Part shown: positions 42,247 to 54,344 of the stretch, piece after piece
How positions within the stretch are numbered: position 1 is the stretch's first letter
How the letters are laid out: the number at the start of each line of letters is the position of its first letter
Source of the DNA: Streptococcus sp. HMSC078D09
GTDB lineage: Bacteria > Bacillota > Bacilli > Lactobacillales > Streptococcaceae
DNA: 64,000 nucleotides
Direction: 5' to 3'
NCBI RefSeq assembly: GCF_001813675.1
Contig: NZ_KV813662.1
Coordinates: 1-64,000 of the forward strand
Program-made: the position numbers and the translations under genes
The notes under the pieces: generated by a model
What the model was told of the DNA's origin: nothing
The model's input: the letters and a program-made list of their open reading frames with translations, nothing else
The model's database searches: none

Positions 42247-44094
42247 ATGACAAAATTAAGAGAAGATATTCGTAACGTTGCGATCATTGCCCACGTTGAC
42301 CATGGTAAAACAACCTTGGTAGACGAATTGTTGAAACAATCGCACACCTTGGATGAACGTAAAGAATTGCAAGAACGTGCAATGGACTCAAACGATCTTG
42401 AAAAAGAACGTGGGATCACGATCCTTGCTAAAAATACAGCCGTTGCTTATAACGGAACTCGAATCAATATCATGGACACACCAGGACACGCGGACTTTGG
42501 TGGAGAAGTGGAACGGATCATGAAAATGGTCGATGGGGTTGTACTGGTCGTAGATGCCTACGAAGGAACCATGCCTCAGACGCGTTTCGTATTGAAAAAA
42601 GCCTTGGAACAAGATCTTGTTCCGATCGTTGTTGTCAATAAAATCGATAAACCATCTGCTCGTCCAGAAGAAGTTGTAGACGAAGTTCTTGAACTGTTCA
42701 TCGAATTAGGTGCGGATGATGACCAATTGGAATTCCCAGTTGTTTATGCATCAGCGATCAACGGAACCTCTTCACTTTCAGATGATCCAGCTGATCAAGA
42801 GCACACAATGGCACCGATCTTTGATACCATCATTGATCACATCCCAGCTCCAGTTGATAACTCAGATGAGCCTCTTCAATTCCAAGTATCCCTGCTTGAT
42901 TACAACGACTTCGTTGGACGTATCGGTATCGGACGTGTCTTCCGTGGTACTGTAAAAGTTGGGGACCAAGTAACCCTTTCTAAATTGGATGGAACGACTA
43001 AGAACTTCCGTGTTACCAAACTCTTTGGTTTCTTTGGTTTAGAACGTCGTGAAATTCAAGAGGCTAAAGCGGGTGACTTGATTGCTATCTCTGGTATGGA
43101 AGATATCTTCGTTGGAGAAACCATCACACCGACAGACACAGTTGAAGCTCTTCCAATCCTTCACATCGATGAGCCAACGCTTCAAATGACCTTCTTGGTC
43201 AACAACTCACCATTTGCTGGTCGCGAAGGGAAATGGGTAACCTCACGTAAAGTCGAAGAACGCTTGCAAGCGGAATTGCAAACAGACGTCTCTCTTCGTG
43301 TTGACCCAACTGACTCACCTGATAAATGGACAGTTTCAGGACGTGGGGAATTGCACTTGTCTATCTTGATCGAAACCATGCGTCGTGAAGGATACGAATT
43401 GCAAGTATCTCGTCCAGAAGTTATTATCAAGGAAATTGATGGTGTCCAATGTGAACCATTTGAGCGCGTGCAAATCGACACACCAGAAGAATACCAAGGA
43501 TCTGTTATCCAAAGCCTTTCTGAACGTAAGGGTGAAATGTTGGATATGATCTCAACTGGTAACGGTCAAACTCGTTTGGTCTTCCTTGTTCCAGCGCGTG
43601 GTTTGATTGGATACTCAACAGAGTTCTTGTCAATGACACGTGGTTACGGAATCATGAACCACACCTTTGATCAATACTTGCCAGTGATTCCAGGAGAAAT
43701 CGGTGGACGTCACCGTGGTGCTCTTGTTTCAATCGATAACGGAAAAGCAACCACTTACTCTATTATGTCTATCGAAGAACGTGGTACGATCTTTGTCAAT
43801 CCAGGTACAGAAGTTTACGAAGGAATGATCATTGGTGAAAACTCTCGTGAGAACGACTTGACCGTAAACATTACGAAAGCAAAACAAATGACCAACGTTC
43901 GTTCCGCTACTAAGGACCAAACAGCGGTTATCAAGACTCCTCGTATCTTGACCTTGGAAGAATCTCTTGAGTTCTTGAACGACGATGAGTACATGGAAGT
44001 AACACCGGAATCTATCCGTTTGCGGAAACAAATCTTGAACAAAGCAGAACGCGAAAAAGCAAATAAAAAGAAAAAATCAGCAGCTGCTGAATAA
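42247..44094 (+). CDS. typA: Translational GTPase TypA/BipA
   Basis: A 615-residue ribosome-associated GTPase. G1 '[10 protein letters not shown]' (about 15-24), switch I 'ERGITI', G3 'DTPGHADF', and G4 'NKID' are present, followed by EF-G-like domains and the TypA-specific C-terminal domain ('[12 protein letters not shown]', '[11 protein letters not shown]'). The length is normal. It acts in ribosome assembly and stress or cold adaptation. AGAGGAAA precedes the ATG. Confidence 0.97.
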   Translation: MTKLREDIRNVAIIAHVDHGKTTLVDELLKQSHTLDERKELQERAMDSNDLEKERGITILAKNTAVAYNGTRINIMDTPGHADFGGEVERIMKMVDGVVLVVDAYEGTMPQTRFVLKKALEQDLVPIVVVNKIDKPSARPEEVVDEVLELFIELGADDDQLEFPVVYASAINGTSSLSDDPADQEHTMAPIFDTIIDHIPAPVDNSDEPLQFQVSLLDYNDFVGRIGIGRVFRGTVKVGDQVTLSKLDGTTKNFRVTKLFGFFGLERREIQEAKAGDLIAISGMEDIFVGETITPTDTVEALPILHIDEPTLQMTFLVNNSPFAGREGKWVTSRKVEERLQAELQTDVSLRVDPTDSPDKWTVSGRGELHLSILIETMRREGYELQVSRPEVIIKEIDGVQCEPFERVQIDTPEEYQGSVIQSLSERKGEMLDMISTGNGQTRLVFLVPARGLIGYSTEFLSMTRGYGIMNHTFDQYLPVIPGEIGGRHRGALVSIDNGKATTYSIMSIEERGTIFVNPGTEVYEGMIIGENSRENDLTVNITKAKQMTNVRSATKDQTAVIKTPRILTLEESLEFLNDDEYMEVTPESIRLRKQILNKAEREKANKKKKSAAAE

Positions 44095-44117
44095 TATGGA
44101 GAGAAAGGAGAAACAAA

Positions 44118-44366
44118 ATGGTCTATTTTATCTTAGGGATTTTGATTCTCCTTTTTTACCTTTTTATGACCCCCAAAAGTATTCGTGGTACCTTAAACAG
44201 TGTCACAATGGTAGTCTTGATCGTCTCCATTATCGTACTGACTTGTCTGGCCATTTTTCAGATATTCCAACTACCGTCTGAGTTTTTTGTCGGTGCCTTT
44301 CTCGCCTTTGTTGGCTACCTGGCTTTGGTGGATATTTCCAAAATGACGACCAAACAGAAAAAATAA
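44118..44366 (+). CDS. DUF3165 family small membrane protein
   Basis: An 82-residue protein with three hydrophobic stretches (about 2-17, 26-48, 54-72) and a short basic tail. It matches DUF3165 of streptococci. It follows typA by 23 bp with AGAAAGGAG before the ATG, so it is probably cotranscribed. The function is unknown. Confidence 0.75.
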   Translation: MVYFILGILILLFYLFMTPKSIRGTLNSVTMVVLIVSIIVLTCLAIFQIFQLPSEFFVGAFLAFVGYLALVDISKMTTKQKK

Positions 44367-44383
44367 ACGCTGACGTGATTTTT

Positions 44384-44405
44384 AAAGCCCTTTGGGCTTT
44401 TTAAT
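44384..44405 (+). terminator. Terminator after DUF3165
   Basis: The stem AAAGCCC/GGGCTTT with a TTT loop and a T-rich tail. Confidence 0.75.
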
Positions 44406-44456
44406 TTTGCTAAAAAAAGGTAAAATAGAGAGTGATAAAAATGGAGCGAAGAAATC

Positions 44457-45806
44457 ATGAAATTTGTGAAACAATTTGAAAATAAAAAGGTTCTTGTATT
44501 AGGTTTGGCGAAGTCAGGCGAGTCAGCTGCCCGTTTGTTGGATCGCTTAGGAGCGATTGTGACCGTCAATGATGGCAAACCTTTTGAAGAAAATCCAGCA
44601 GCACAAAGTTTACTGGAAGAAGGGATTAAAGTTGTGACAGGAGGTCACCCTCTGGAATTGTTGGATGAAGACTTTGCAGTCATGGTCAAAAATCCAGGAA
44701 TCCCTTATTCTAATCCAATGGTTGAAAAAGCGCTTGAAAAAGGCATTCCAGTCCTCACTGAAGTGGAATTGGCCTATCTGATTTCGGATGCGCCAATTAT
44801 TGGGATTACAGGATCAAACGGAAAAACGACGACGACAACCATGATCGGGGAAGTCTTGACGGCTGCCGGCCAAGGTGGTCTATTGTCTGGGAATATCGGT
44901 TTTCCAGCTAGTCAAGTTGCACAAACAGCAACAGAAAAGGATGTTCTGGTCATGGAATTGTCTTCTTTCCAATTGATGGGAATTGAAGCCTTCCATCCAG
45001 AGATTGCAGTGATTACCAACCTTATGCCAACCCATATCGACTATCATGGTTCTTTTGAAAATTATGTAGCTGCCAAATGGAATCTTCAAAAGAACATGAT
45101 AGAAAAAGATGTCATTGTCTTGAACTTCAACCAAGACTTGGCCAAGGAACTCGCTACAAAAACCAAGGCAAGGGTCCTTCCATTTTCAACGGTCGAAAAA
45201 GTGGATGGGGCTTATTTGGAAGATGGACTTCTCAAGTTTAAGGGAGAAGTTGTTATGCGTGCAGATGAACTGGGCGTTCCAGGTAGTCACAATGTAGAAA
45301 ATGCCTTGGCAACGATTGCGGTTGCAAAAGTCCGTGGTGTGGAGAATGAGGTCATTAAAGAAACCTTGTCAGCCTTTGGAGGAGTGAAACACCGTCTTCA
45401 ATATGTGGATGAAATTCAAGGTGTCAAATTCTACAATGATAGCAAATCGACCAATATTTTAGCAACACAAAAAGCTCTTTCTGGTTTTGATAACAGCAAG
45501 GTGATCTTGATTGCAGGGGGGCTCGATCGTGGCAATGAATTTGATGAATTGGTGCCTCACATTACTGGCTTAAAGGAAATGGTGATTCTAGGGGAATCAG
45601 CTCCTCGAGTGAAACGTGCAGCCGATAAAGCAGGCGTCCCTTATGTCGATGCGGCAGATGTAGCAGATGCTACGAAGAAAGCCTTCGACTTGGCTAGCTC
45701 TGGAGATGTTGTGCTACTAAGTCCTGCTAATGCCAGTTGGGATATGTATCCGAATTTTGAAGTGCGTGGGGATGAATTCCTTGCTACAGTAAAAGGGTTG
45801 AAATAA
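44457..45806 (+). CDS. murD: UDP-N-acetylmuramoylalanine-D-glutamate ligase
   Basis: A 449-residue Mur ligase that adds D-glutamate to UDP-MurNAc-L-Ala. The ATP loop '[19 protein letters not shown]' (about 116-134), 'FYNDSKSTN' with the carbamylated-lysine region, and '[11 protein letters not shown]' are all present. It opens the division and cell-wall cluster; murG begins one base after its stop. Confidence 0.97.
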   Translation: MKFVKQFENKKVLVLGLAKSGESAARLLDRLGAIVTVNDGKPFEENPAAQSLLEEGIKVVTGGHPLELLDEDFAVMVKNPGIPYSNPMVEKALEKGIPVLTEVELAYLISDAPIIGITGSNGKTTTTTMIGEVLTAAGQGGLLSGNIGFPASQVAQTATEKDVLVMELSSFQLMGIEAFHPEIAVITNLMPTHIDYHGSFENYVAAKWNLQKNMIEKDVIVLNFNQDLAKELATKTKARVLPFSTVEKVDGAYLEDGLLKFKGEVVMRADELGVPGSHNVENALATIAVAKVRGVENEVIKETLSAFGGVKHRLQYVDEIQGVKFYNDSKSTNILATQKALSGFDNSKVILIAGGLDRGNEFDELVPHITGLKEMVILGESAPRVKRAADKAGVPYVDAADVADATKKAFDLASSGDVVLLSPANASWDMYPNFEVRGDEFLATVKGLK

Positions 45807-45807
45807 G

Positions 45808-46890
45808 ATGAAAAAAATAATGTTTACTGGTGGGGGAACCGTGGGACATGTGACCCTTAATCTCCTCTTGATTCCAAAATTTATCGAAGATGGATGGGAA
45901 GTCCATTATATTGGAGACAAAAAAGGAATCGAATACCAAGAGATCAAAAAGTCTGGCTTAGACGTACGCTTCCATTCAATTGCAACGGGGAAATTGCGCC
46001 GCTATTTCTCTTTCCAAAATATGATGGATGTGTTCAAGGTGGCTTGGGGAACGCTCCAGTCCATTGCAATCCTGCTTCGTGTGCGCCCACAAGTCCTCTT
46101 CTCAAAAGGGGGATTTGTCTCTGTGCCACCAGTGATCGCAGCTAGACTCACGCGTGTCCCTGTCTATATTCATGAGTCCGATCTTTCTATGGGATTGGCC
46201 AATAAAATTGCTTATAAATTTGCTACCAAGATGTACACGACTTTTGAGCAAGCACATGGTTTGACAAAGAGTGCGCATATCGGTGCGGTAACCAAGGTTA
46301 CAGATCATGTTCCGACAACTTCTGAAGAATTAGAAGAAAAAACAAAAGGTTTCCGAAAAGACTTGCCGACCCTTCTCTTTGTCGGAGGATCTGCTGGTGC
46401 GCGTGTCTTTAATGAATTTGTGACAGAGCATCAAGCAGAGCTCTTGCAGCACTACAATATCATCAATTTGACTGGTGATTCAACATTGAATCATGCTGAG
46501 GGCGGTTTGTATCGAGTGGATTATGTAACCGATCAGTATTTGCCCATGCTCCAGAAGGCTGATTTAGTGGTCACTAGAGGTGGAGCTAATACCTTATTTG
46601 AACTCTTGGCCATGAACAAACTCCATTTGATTGTACCACTAGGAAAAGAAGCCAGCCGTGGCGATCAGATTGAAAATGCCCAATATTTTGTGGATAAAGG
46701 TTATGCAGAGCAATTGCAGGAAGATCAATTGACGCTCGAAACCTTTAATGAAACCATTCAAGAAATGTTGAAGCAAAGCCAAGTCTACCACCAAGCAATG
46801 GAAAAATCGACAGAGCTCCTTTCACTAGACGATTTTTATGGCCTGCTTCAAAAAGATATCAGTAAGGGAAAAGATGACGGACGACAATAA
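45808..46890 (+). CDS. murG: Lipid II synthase MurG (GlcNAc transferase)
   Basis: A 360-residue GT28 glycosyltransferase that converts lipid I to lipid II on the inner face of the membrane. The N-terminal glycine loop is '[14 protein letters not shown]' (about 6-19), with '[14 protein letters not shown]', and the donor-site region is '[16 protein letters not shown]'. It uses TVGHV rather than the TGGH of E. coli, as streptococci do. Its end overlaps divIB by 17 bp. Confidence 0.96.
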   Translation: MKKIMFTGGGTVGHVTLNLLLIPKFIEDGWEVHYIGDKKGIEYQEIKKSGLDVRFHSIATGKLRRYFSFQNMMDVFKVAWGTLQSIAILLRVRPQVLFSKGGFVSVPPVIAARLTRVPVYIHESDLSMGLANKIAYKFATKMYTTFEQAHGLTKSAHIGAVTKVTDHVPTTSEELEEKTKGFRKDLPTLLFVGGSAGARVFNEFVTEHQAELLQHYNIINLTGDSTLNHAEGGLYRVDYVTDQYLPMLQKADLVVTRGGANTLFELLAMNKLHLIVPLGKEASRGDQIENAQYFVDKGYAEQLQEDQLTLETFNETIQEMLKQSQVYHQAMEKSTELLSLDDFYGLLQKDISKGKDDGRQ

Positions 46891-48079
46891 AAAAACGCCA
46901 ACGGATGACAAAATTACAGAATTGTCAGCCTGGCAAAAAAGAAACAAAGAATATTTAGAAAAAAAAGCGCTTGAAAAAGCGGAAGAAGCTGAAACAGAGG
47001 AAACTGAAAGCGAAGAAGCACAAGAAGACGAAAACCTTTCAGAAAAAGAAACAGCTTCCGTCTCAGAGGAAGAATCTGAAGATAAATCTGAATCTGAGGC
47101 CAAAGAGGATCCAGATGTAGATGGAGAAAGTTCAGAAGGAGAAGAGGATGATCCGGCTGTAGAGGAGCTAGATCCTTCAGAGAAGCAAGAGAAAAAGCCT
47201 TCATTCTTTAAAGGCTTAAAGACGAAAAAGCCAAAGAAGGAACCGACAGTGGCAAAACGCCATATCTATCGTGCCCTTCCGGTAATCGGAATCAGCTCGA
47301 TTGTCGCCCTTCTCTCCATCTATTTTTTAAGTCCCTTGTCCACACAGAAAGTGATTGAATTTTCAGGGAACAAAGCGGTTGATCAGCAACTCTTGTATGA
47401 AAAAAGTCGCATCAAAGAAGAAGATTATACTCTGACGACCTTCCTTCATAAATCGGTCTATGAACAAAATATGAAAACGGCCAGTCCGTGGATTAAAGAG
47501 GTTCACATGCATTATCAATTCCCGGTGACCTTTAAAGTCAATGTCGTGGAACACAAAGTGGTTGCCTATTATGTGACGGGAGAAGACCACTATCCAGTAT
47601 TGGAAAATGGAGAAGTAGTGGAGACAGTAACTCCAGCTTCGGAATTGCCTTCCTCCTATATTAGCTTAAAATTCTCAGATCGAGAATTGGTTAGACAATT
47701 TGTCCAAGAAATGAAGTCTATTTCTTCTTCCATTACGGATAAAATTGTTTCGGTTGATCTGACACCGAGCAAGGTTACCAAGGATCTGGTGACCATCACT
47801 ATGAAAAACGATAATAAAATCTTGGTGCCTGTTTCCCAAATTACCCGTAAGCTCCCTTATTATAAGGCGATCAGTAAGCAATTAGACGATGATTCGACTA
47901 TCGATATGGAGGCTGGAGTATTCAGCTATAGTGAACAATCCATTGCAGATGCCAAAGAGCAAGCTGAAAAAGAAAAGGCTGAAAGTACAGAAAAGCAAGA
48001 AGAACATTCCGAGGAAGCAAGCCAAGAACAGAATCAAGTACAGAATCCAGAAGGAGAGAATTCTTCTGGGAATGAGTAA
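46874..48079 (+). CDS. divIB: Cell division protein DivIB/FtsQ
   Basis: A 401-residue divisome protein. A long acidic cytosolic region (about 1-125, very rich in Glu, Asp and Ser) is followed by a basic patch, one membrane helix (about 135-155) and an extracellular POTRA plus beta domain ('[15 protein letters not shown]', about 166-180). The C-terminal tail is again Glu/Gln-rich. The start at 46874 lies inside the end of murG. It links with FtsL and DivIC at the septum. Confidence 0.92.
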   Translation: MTDDNKKTPTDDKITELSAWQKRNKEYLEKKALEKAEEAETEETESEEAQEDENLSEKETASVSEEESEDKSESEAKEDPDVDGESSEGEEDDPAVEELDPSEKQEKKPSFFKGLKTKKPKKEPTVAKRHIYRALPVIGISSIVALLSIYFLSPLSTQKVIEFSGNKAVDQQLLYEKSRIKEEDYTLTTFLHKSVYEQNMKTASPWIKEVHMHYQFPVTFKVNVVEHKVVAYYVTGEDHYPVLENGEVVETVTPASELPSSYISLKFSDRELVRQFVQEMKSISSSITDKIVSVDLTPSKVTKDLVTITMKNDNKILVPVSQITRKLPYYKAISKQLDDDSTIDMEAGVFSYSEQSIADAKEQAEKEKAESTEKQEEHSEEASQEQNQVQNPEGENSSGNE

Positions 48080-48135
48080 AGCCCATAAATTATCTCAAAT
48101 AATTGAAGAAAAAATGTCCATTTTAGGCTTCTTTG

Positions 48136-48144
48136 TGATATAAT
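48136..48144 (+). promoter_or_regulatory. Extended -10 promoter before ftsA
   Basis: TGATATAAT lies 78 bp before the ftsA start codon, in a gap after divIB, so ftsA-ftsZ has its own promoter besides any read-through. Confidence 0.65.
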
Positions 48145-48221
48145 GAAGTTTGGATAGTTCCAACTAAAAGGGCTATAAATAGATGTAAAGTGAAAACAAA
48201 TAAAGAGAGAGGACTGGTGTA

Positions 48222-49610
48222 ATGGCTAGAGACGGCTTTTTTACAGGTTTAGATATCGGTACTAGTTCAATAAAAGTATTGGTGGCAGAACATGTCAATG
48301 GAGAAATGAATGTAATTGGAGTCAGCAATGCAAAAAGTGCTGGCGTCAAAGATGGAATTATAGTAGATATCGAAGCTGCTTCAAATGCAATTAAAAATGC
48401 AATCAGCCAAGCTGAAGAAAAAGCAGGGATTTCAATCAATCTAGTCAATGTTGGGTTGCCTGCAAACTTACTACAAATCGAAGCAACTCAAGGAATGATT
48501 CCAGTCACAAGTGATTCGAAAGAAATTACAGATGCAGATGTTGAAAATGTTGTCAAATCTGCACTCACAAAAAGTATGACACCGGATCGTGAAGTAATCA
48601 CCTTCATTCCTGAAGAATTTACAGTAGATGGTTTCCAAGGAATCCGCGATCCACGCGGAATGATGGGGATCCGACTTGAAATGCGTGGCCTTCTTTATAC
48701 AGGACCTCGTACAATCTTGCACAATTTACGTAAAACCGTTGAACGTGCAGGCTTACAAGTTGAAAACATCATCATTTCACCGCTTGCGATGATCAAAACA
48801 GTCTTGAATGAAGGCGAACGTGAATTCGGAGCAACGGTGATCGATATGGGTGGTGGCCAAACAACGGTGGCATCTGTTCGTAGCCAAGAACTTCAATTTA
48901 CAAATATCTACCAAGAAGGTGGCGATTATGTTACCAAAGATATTTCTAAGGTATTGAAAACTTCTCAAAAATTGGCTGAAGGCTTGAAGTTCAACTATGG
49001 TGAAGCTTATGTGCCATCTGCTGGAAACGAAGTCTTCCATGTAGAAGTCATCGGTGAAGTAGAGCCGGTTGAAGTGACTGAGAAGTACTTAGCTGAAATC
49101 ATTTCAGCACGTATCAAACACATCTTTGAGCAAATCAAACAAGACCTTGAGAGAAGACATTTGTTGGATCTTCCTGGTGGTATTGTGATTATCGGTGGAG
49201 GTGCAATCCTTCCTGGTGTTGAAGAATTGGCTCAAGAAGTCTTTGGTGTAAATGTGAAATTGTTTGTTCCAAATCAAATTGGAATTCGCAATCCAGCTTT
49301 TGCCCATGTAATTAGCTTGTCTGAATATGCAGGCAATTTGACAGATGTGGATATTATTGCTCAAGCTGCGGTTCATGGAGACGAAGTTTTGCGTCAACAA
49401 CCGATTCAATTTGATCGTCCAGTGCAACCACAAGTACAACCACAACCTGCTCAACCAGCACAACCAGTAGTACCTGCATACAATGCTGAGAAGATTGAAT
49501 CTCCAGTGGATGCTCAAGAAATTCCAGCAGCAAGCAATAATAGCAAACAAGAACCAAAAACTACATTCACAGACCGAATGAAAAATTTGATCGGTAATAT
49601 GTTTGATTAA
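48222..49610 (+). CDS. ftsA: Cell division protein FtsA
   Basis: A 462-residue actin-like protein that anchors FtsZ to the membrane. The ATP-binding regions 'GLDIGTSSIKVLVAE' (about 8-22), 'VIDMGGGQTTVASV' (about 205-218) and 'GIVIIGGGAILPGVEE' (about 322-337) are present. After about residue 390 there is a Pro/Gln-rich linker and then the C-terminal amphipathic membrane helix 'FTDRMKNLIGNMFD'. ftsZ follows after 15 bp. Confidence 0.97.
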   Translation: MARDGFFTGLDIGTSSIKVLVAEHVNGEMNVIGVSNAKSAGVKDGIIVDIEAASNAIKNAISQAEEKAGISINLVNVGLPANLLQIEATQGMIPVTSDSKEITDADVENVVKSALTKSMTPDREVITFIPEEFTVDGFQGIRDPRGMMGIRLEMRGLLYTGPRTILHNLRKTVERAGLQVENIIISPLAMIKTVLNEGEREFGATVIDMGGGQTTVASVRSQELQFTNIYQEGGDYVTKDISKVLKTSQKLAEGLKFNYGEAYVPSAGNEVFHVEVIGEVEPVEVTEKYLAEIISARIKHIFEQIKQDLERRHLLDLPGGIVIIGGGAILPGVEELAQEVFGVNVKLFVPNQIGIRNPAFAHVISLSEYAGNLTDVDIIAQAAVHGDEVLRQQPIQFDRPVQPQVQPQPAQPAQPVVPAYNAEKIESPVDAQEIPAASNNSKQEPKTTFTDRMKNLIGNMFD

Positions 49611-49619
49611 GGAGTGTAA

Positions 49620-50891
<1,272 letters not shown>

Positions 50892-50893
50892 TC

Positions 50894-51562
50894 ATGAATC
50901 TGGTAGAGAATGCTGATCTTGTCCGGCAACAAGTAGAAACAGCAAGAAACAAAGCTAACCGTCAAGATCAAGTTAATGTGATAGCCGTCACCAAGTATGT
51001 GGATGTTGCCACAGCAGAAGCACTGGTGAAAACAGGTATCCAACATATTGGTGAAAATCGTGTCGATAAATTCCTAGAAAAGTATCAAGCTCTAAAAGAG
51101 TATGACCTCACTTGGCACTTGATTGGGAGCCTACAACGGCGGAAAGTAAAAGACGTGATCAATCTCGTCGATTACTTTCATGCCTTGGATTCGGTGAAGC
51201 TGGCTCAAGAAATTCAAAAGCGAGCAGAACACCCGATCAAGTGTTTCCTCCAAGTGAACATTTCTGGTGAAGAAAGTAAGCATGGATTTGCACCCGATGA
51301 ACTGGATGATGTTTTAGCGGAAATTGCACAGCTGGACAAAATTGAAATTGTTGGTTTAATGACGATGGCTCCTTTTGAGGCTAGTCAAGAAGAGTTGCAG
51401 GATATTTTTTCAAAAACTCACCAACTTCAGAAACAACTAGAAAAGAAACAATTAAAAAATATGCCTTTTTCAGAACTAAGTATGGGTATGAGTCGTGACT
51501 TTGAAGTAGCCATTGCGAACGGAGCGACTTATGTAAGAATTGGGACATCATTTTTTAAATAG
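50894..51562 (+). CDS. ylmE: YggS/YlmE family PLP homeostasis protein
   Basis: A 222-residue alanine-racemase-fold PLP-binding protein. The PLP lysine is in 'VIAVTKYVD' (near 36), with 'GENRVDKFLEKY' and the C-terminal 'LSMGMSRDFEVAIANGATYVR'. It controls the free PLP pool and has no known catalysis. It starts 2 bp after ftsZ in the usual ylm order. Confidence 0.94.
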   Translation: MNLVENADLVRQQVETARNKANRQDQVNVIAVTKYVDVATAEALVKTGIQHIGENRVDKFLEKYQALKEYDLTWHLIGSLQRRKVKDVINLVDYFHALDSVKLAQEIQKRAEHPIKCFLQVNISGEESKHGFAPDELDDVLAEIAQLDKIEIVGLMTMAPFEASQEELQDIFSKTHQLQKQLEKKQLKNMPFSELSMGMSRDFEVAIANGATYVRIGTSFFK

Positions 51563-51571
51563 GAAAGAACT

Positions 51572-52201
51572 ATGTCATTAAAAGATAAATTTAACAACTT
51601 TATTGACTACTTCACAGAAGACGGTGAAGAAGTAGAAGTTCGCGAGGCAAAAGCAGCTGGGGCGGAAACACAACCAGTTCCACAGCCACAGCCGACTCCT
51701 CAAGTGACTTCTCCACGTCCACAGATTAGTCAAAGAGAACCAGTAAAACCAAAACCGACTCCTGTCGCACCTGTTACGACTCCAGTGTCTACAGCGGCAG
51801 TGAAGGAACCTGTTTCAACAACGAAAAATACATCTGAAAATATTACTCGCTTGCATGAACGTCAACGTGAATTGGCTGCTAATCGTGCGAATACAGATGA
51901 AAAGATTACCATTGATGTACGCTATCCCCGCAAATACGAGGAAGCGACTGAAATTGTTGATCTATTACTATCTAATGAGAGTATCTTGATTGACTTCCAA
52001 TATATGACTGAAGTACAAGCACGTCGTTGTTTAGATTATTTGGATGGGGCTCGTTATGTTTTAGCAGGAAATCTTCGTCGTGTTGCAAGTACCATGTACT
52101 TGTTGACTCCAATTAATGTAGTCGTTAACATTGAAGATATCCGCCTTCCAAATGATGTGGAAGTGACAGAATTTGACTATGATATGAAACGTAATCGTTA
52201 A
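51572..52201 (+). CDS. sepF: Cell division protein SepF
   Basis: A 209-residue SepF. The N-terminal membrane-binding helix is '[16 protein letters not shown]'. A long Pro/Thr/Gln-rich linker (about 25-110) follows, longer than in Bacillus, and then the conserved core '[21 protein letters not shown]' to '[15 protein letters not shown]' (about 110-190), which assembles into rings and binds the FtsZ tail. Confidence 0.94.
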   Translation: MSLKDKFNNFIDYFTEDGEEVEVREAKAAGAETQPVPQPQPTPQVTSPRPQISQREPVKPKPTPVAPVTTPVSTAAVKEPVSTTKNTSENITRLHERQRELAANRANTDEKITIDVRYPRKYEEATEIVDLLLSNESILIDFQYMTEVQARRCLDYLDGARYVLAGNLRRVASTMYLLTPINVVVNIEDIRLPNDVEVTEFDYDMKRNR

Positions 52202-52202
52202 G

Positions 52203-52466
52203 ATGGTTATCTTTCAATACTTATCCAATATCATTCAAATCTATTCCATCATTCTTGTCATCTATGCCTTACTATCTTGGTTCCCTGGGGCACCTCAGAG
52301 TACTCTTGGACAAATGGTTCACCGCCTAGTTGAACCATTTTTGAGCCTTTTTAGAAAGTTACCATTGCAGTTTGGGGGCTTGGATTTTACAGTTCTAGTA
52401 GCACTTTTGGTCTTGAACTTGATGAATCAGTTATTAGCCCGCTTGTTCCTACTTTTGATTGGATAG
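52203..52466 (+). CDS. ylmG: YggT/YlmG family membrane protein
   Basis: An 87-residue protein with two membrane helices (about 8-28 and 60-85) around the conserved loop 'LLSWFPGAPQSTLGQMVHRLVEPFL'-type region, the signature of the family. It begins 1 bp after sepF. It is thought to help division-site or cell-shape functions. Confidence 0.9.
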   Translation: MVIFQYLSNIIQIYSIILVIYALLSWFPGAPQSTLGQMVHRLVEPFLSLFRKLPLQFGGLDFTVLVALLVLNLMNQLLARLFLLLIG

Positions 52467-52472
52467 AATACG

Positions 52473-53264
52473 ATGGGACAGACAGAGATTTATCAACATT
52501 TCAATCGCGAAGATCACGAATTCATTGATCGTTGTATTGAATTGTCTGAAAGAGTGGTGGAACGCTATTCTGTTGAGGTGACGGGTTTTTTAAACCCTCA
52601 TCAGGTCACTATTTTACGAAATGTCGCGGCAAGCTACCAATTACAGGTCTTTGCTTCCAGTGATGAGCAGAAAATGGAGTATGCCAAGGTTATCGTTGCT
52701 CCGGATTATTACCAATTAGATCCAAGTGACTTTGATCTGGCCCTATTGGAAATGGTCTATGCTTCAAAATTTCATCACTTGACTCATTCCCAGGTACTGG
52801 GGACCATTGTTCACCAATTAGGTGTGGAGCGCAAGTCCTTTGGAGATATTCTGACAAGTGATGGAAAGATCCAAGTATTTGTTGAACAGCGTTTTGTTCA
52901 CTATTTCATGGATCACATCCAGAAAATTTCTCGGGTACCTGTTAAGCTGAGGGAAGTTCCTCTCTCTGAACAAATGATCATAGAGGAAGAAAGCCAGCAC
53001 CGAGATATTCTCGTGTCGAGTTTTCGGTTAGACAAGGTGATTGCTGGAACCTTCAAGCTTTCGCGCTCACAAGCTAGTCAGTTGATTAGTTCTGGTCTAG
53101 TGAAAGTTAACTATGCGACTACTTCCAATGTTAGCTATGCTGTAGGTCTGAATGATTTAGTCAGTGTCCGACGCTTTGGGCGTCTTAAAATTGTTTCTGA
53201 AAATGGTATTTCAAAGAGTGGAAAATATAAAGTAACTGTTGAAATACTCTTAAGTAAAAAATGA
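52473..53264 (+). CDS. ylmH: YlmH family RNA-binding (S4) protein
   Basis: A 263-residue protein. The N-terminal YlmH region ('FVDRCIEL'-like 'FIDRCIELSERVVERYSV', 'LGVERKSFGDIL') precedes a C-terminal S4 domain (about 185-245, 'RLDKVIAGTFKLSRSQASQLI'). In Bacillus YlmH can bind the 50S subunit and help rescue stalled ribosomes. It lies in the standard place between ylmG and divIVA. Confidence 0.93.
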   Translation: MGQTEIYQHFNREDHEFIDRCIELSERVVERYSVEVTGFLNPHQVTILRNVAASYQLQVFASSDEQKMEYAKVIVAPDYYQLDPSDFDLALLEMVYASKFHHLTHSQVLGTIVHQLGVERKSFGDILTSDGKIQVFVEQRFVHYFMDHIQKISRVPVKLREVPLSEQMIIEEESQHRDILVSSFRLDKVIAGTFKLSRSQASQLISSGLVKVNYATTSNVSYAVGLNDLVSVRRFGRLKIVSENGISKSGKYKVTVEILLSKK

Positions 53265-53273
53265 GGAGGAGTT

Positions 53274-54092
53274 ATGGCTCTTACTGCTTTAGAAATTAAA
53301 GATAAAACTTTTGGCGTTAAATTTAGAGGGTATGATGCGAACGAAGTAGAAGAATTTCTAGATATCGTTGTTCGCGATTATGAAGATCTTGTTCGTTTAA
53401 ATCATGATCAAGAAGCAAAAATTCAAGCTCTTGAAGAACGCTTAAACTATTTTGATGAAATGAAAGATTCATTGAGTCAATCTGTTTTGATTGCACAAGA
53501 TACTGCGGAACGTGTCAAACAAGCCGCTAACGAACGTTCTGAAAATATTGTTCGTCAAGCTGAACAAGATGCACAGCACTTAGTGGATGAAGCAAAACAA
53601 AAAGCAAATGAAATCCTTCGTCATGCAACGGATAATGCCAAGAAAGTTGCAGTTGAAACGGAAGAATTGAAAAACAAGACACGTGTCTTCCATCAACGTT
53701 TGAAATCAACCATCGAAAGCCAATTGAGCATTATCGATACGCCTGAATGGGATGAAATTCTTCGTCCAACTGCTATGTATATTCAGACAAGTGATGAAGC
53801 TTTCCGTGAAATTGTGGAAAAAGCTTTGGGTGAATCAGTGCACCATCATCCAGAAAATGAGAATATCGATTTGACTCGTCAATTCTCTCCAGCTGAAATC
53901 GAAGAATTGCAAAAACGCATCGAAGCAGCTAATTTAGAATTGGGTGCAACACAAGCGTTTGAAGGTTTGAATGAAAAAGTTCAATCCGCTTTAGAAGAAG
54001 CAGAGCACGCTCGTCATGAAAATGAGGCGGTTGTTGAGGAACCGGTTCAACTAGAAGACGAAACGAATCGTGAATCTGTCAATATTTTATAA
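53274..54092 (+). CDS. divIVA: Cell division/polarity protein DivIVA
   Basis: A 272-residue coiled-coil protein. The N-terminal lipid-binding domain is 'MALTALEIKDKTFGVKFRGY' and 'VEEFLDIVVRDYEDL' (about 26-40). Long coiled coils follow (about 40-150), then an acidic tail. It marks septa and poles and gathers division proteins. AGGAGG precedes the ATG. It is the last gene before the ileS T-box. Confidence 0.95.
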   Translation: MALTALEIKDKTFGVKFRGYDANEVEEFLDIVVRDYEDLVRLNHDQEAKIQALEERLNYFDEMKDSLSQSVLIAQDTAERVKQAANERSENIVRQAEQDAQHLVDEAKQKANEILRHATDNAKKVAVETEELKNKTRVFHQRLKSTIESQLSIIDTPEWDEILRPTAMYIQTSDEAFREIVEKALGESVHHHPENENIDLTRQFSPAEIEELQKRIEAANLELGATQAFEGLNEKVQSALEEAEHARHENEAVVEEPVQLEDETNRESVNIL

Positions 54093-54096
54093 TTTT

Positions 54097-54317
54097 GTAA
54101 AAACAGGTCCATTAATGATAGGTCTAGCGAGCAGATGATGGTGGAAGGTCTGCACTCCCTCTTAATGGATGATCCTTTTACAGTATTCGTTCTGAACCCT
54201 TGAGTAAGAACGGACGTTTCCCTCGTTACGGGATGAGAGGAGAAGGTCGCTTGCGACTTCTCGAACAAAGGTGGTACCACGAGCAATCGTCCTTTTTAGG
54301 ATGCTCGTGTTTTTTTA
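54097..54317 (+). promoter_or_regulatory. T-box leader, isoleucine-specific
   Basis: The T-box sequence AAGGTGGTACCACG lies at 54268-54281, and the terminator CACGAGCA/TGCTCGTG (54279-54309) is followed by a T-run. The stem I base pairs GTAAAA (54097-54102) with TTTTAC (54176-54181), and the next helix pairs TCCATTAA (54108-54115) with TTAATGGA (54162-54169). The 3' loop between them exposes ATC at 54172-54174, an isoleucine codon, which agrees with ileS downstream. Confidence 0.9.
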
Positions 54318-54344
54318 TAGCTTTTAAATCAATAAGGAGACATA

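Noticed and set aside
42267-42280. TATTCGTA inside typA resembling a minus-strand competence box
   Set aside because: It lies within conserved typA codons and no minus-strand gene starts nearby.
46874-47250. Acidic N-terminal region of divIB as a separate gene or fusion
   Set aside because: Streptococcal DivIB proteins normally carry a long acidic cytosolic region, so this is ordinary.
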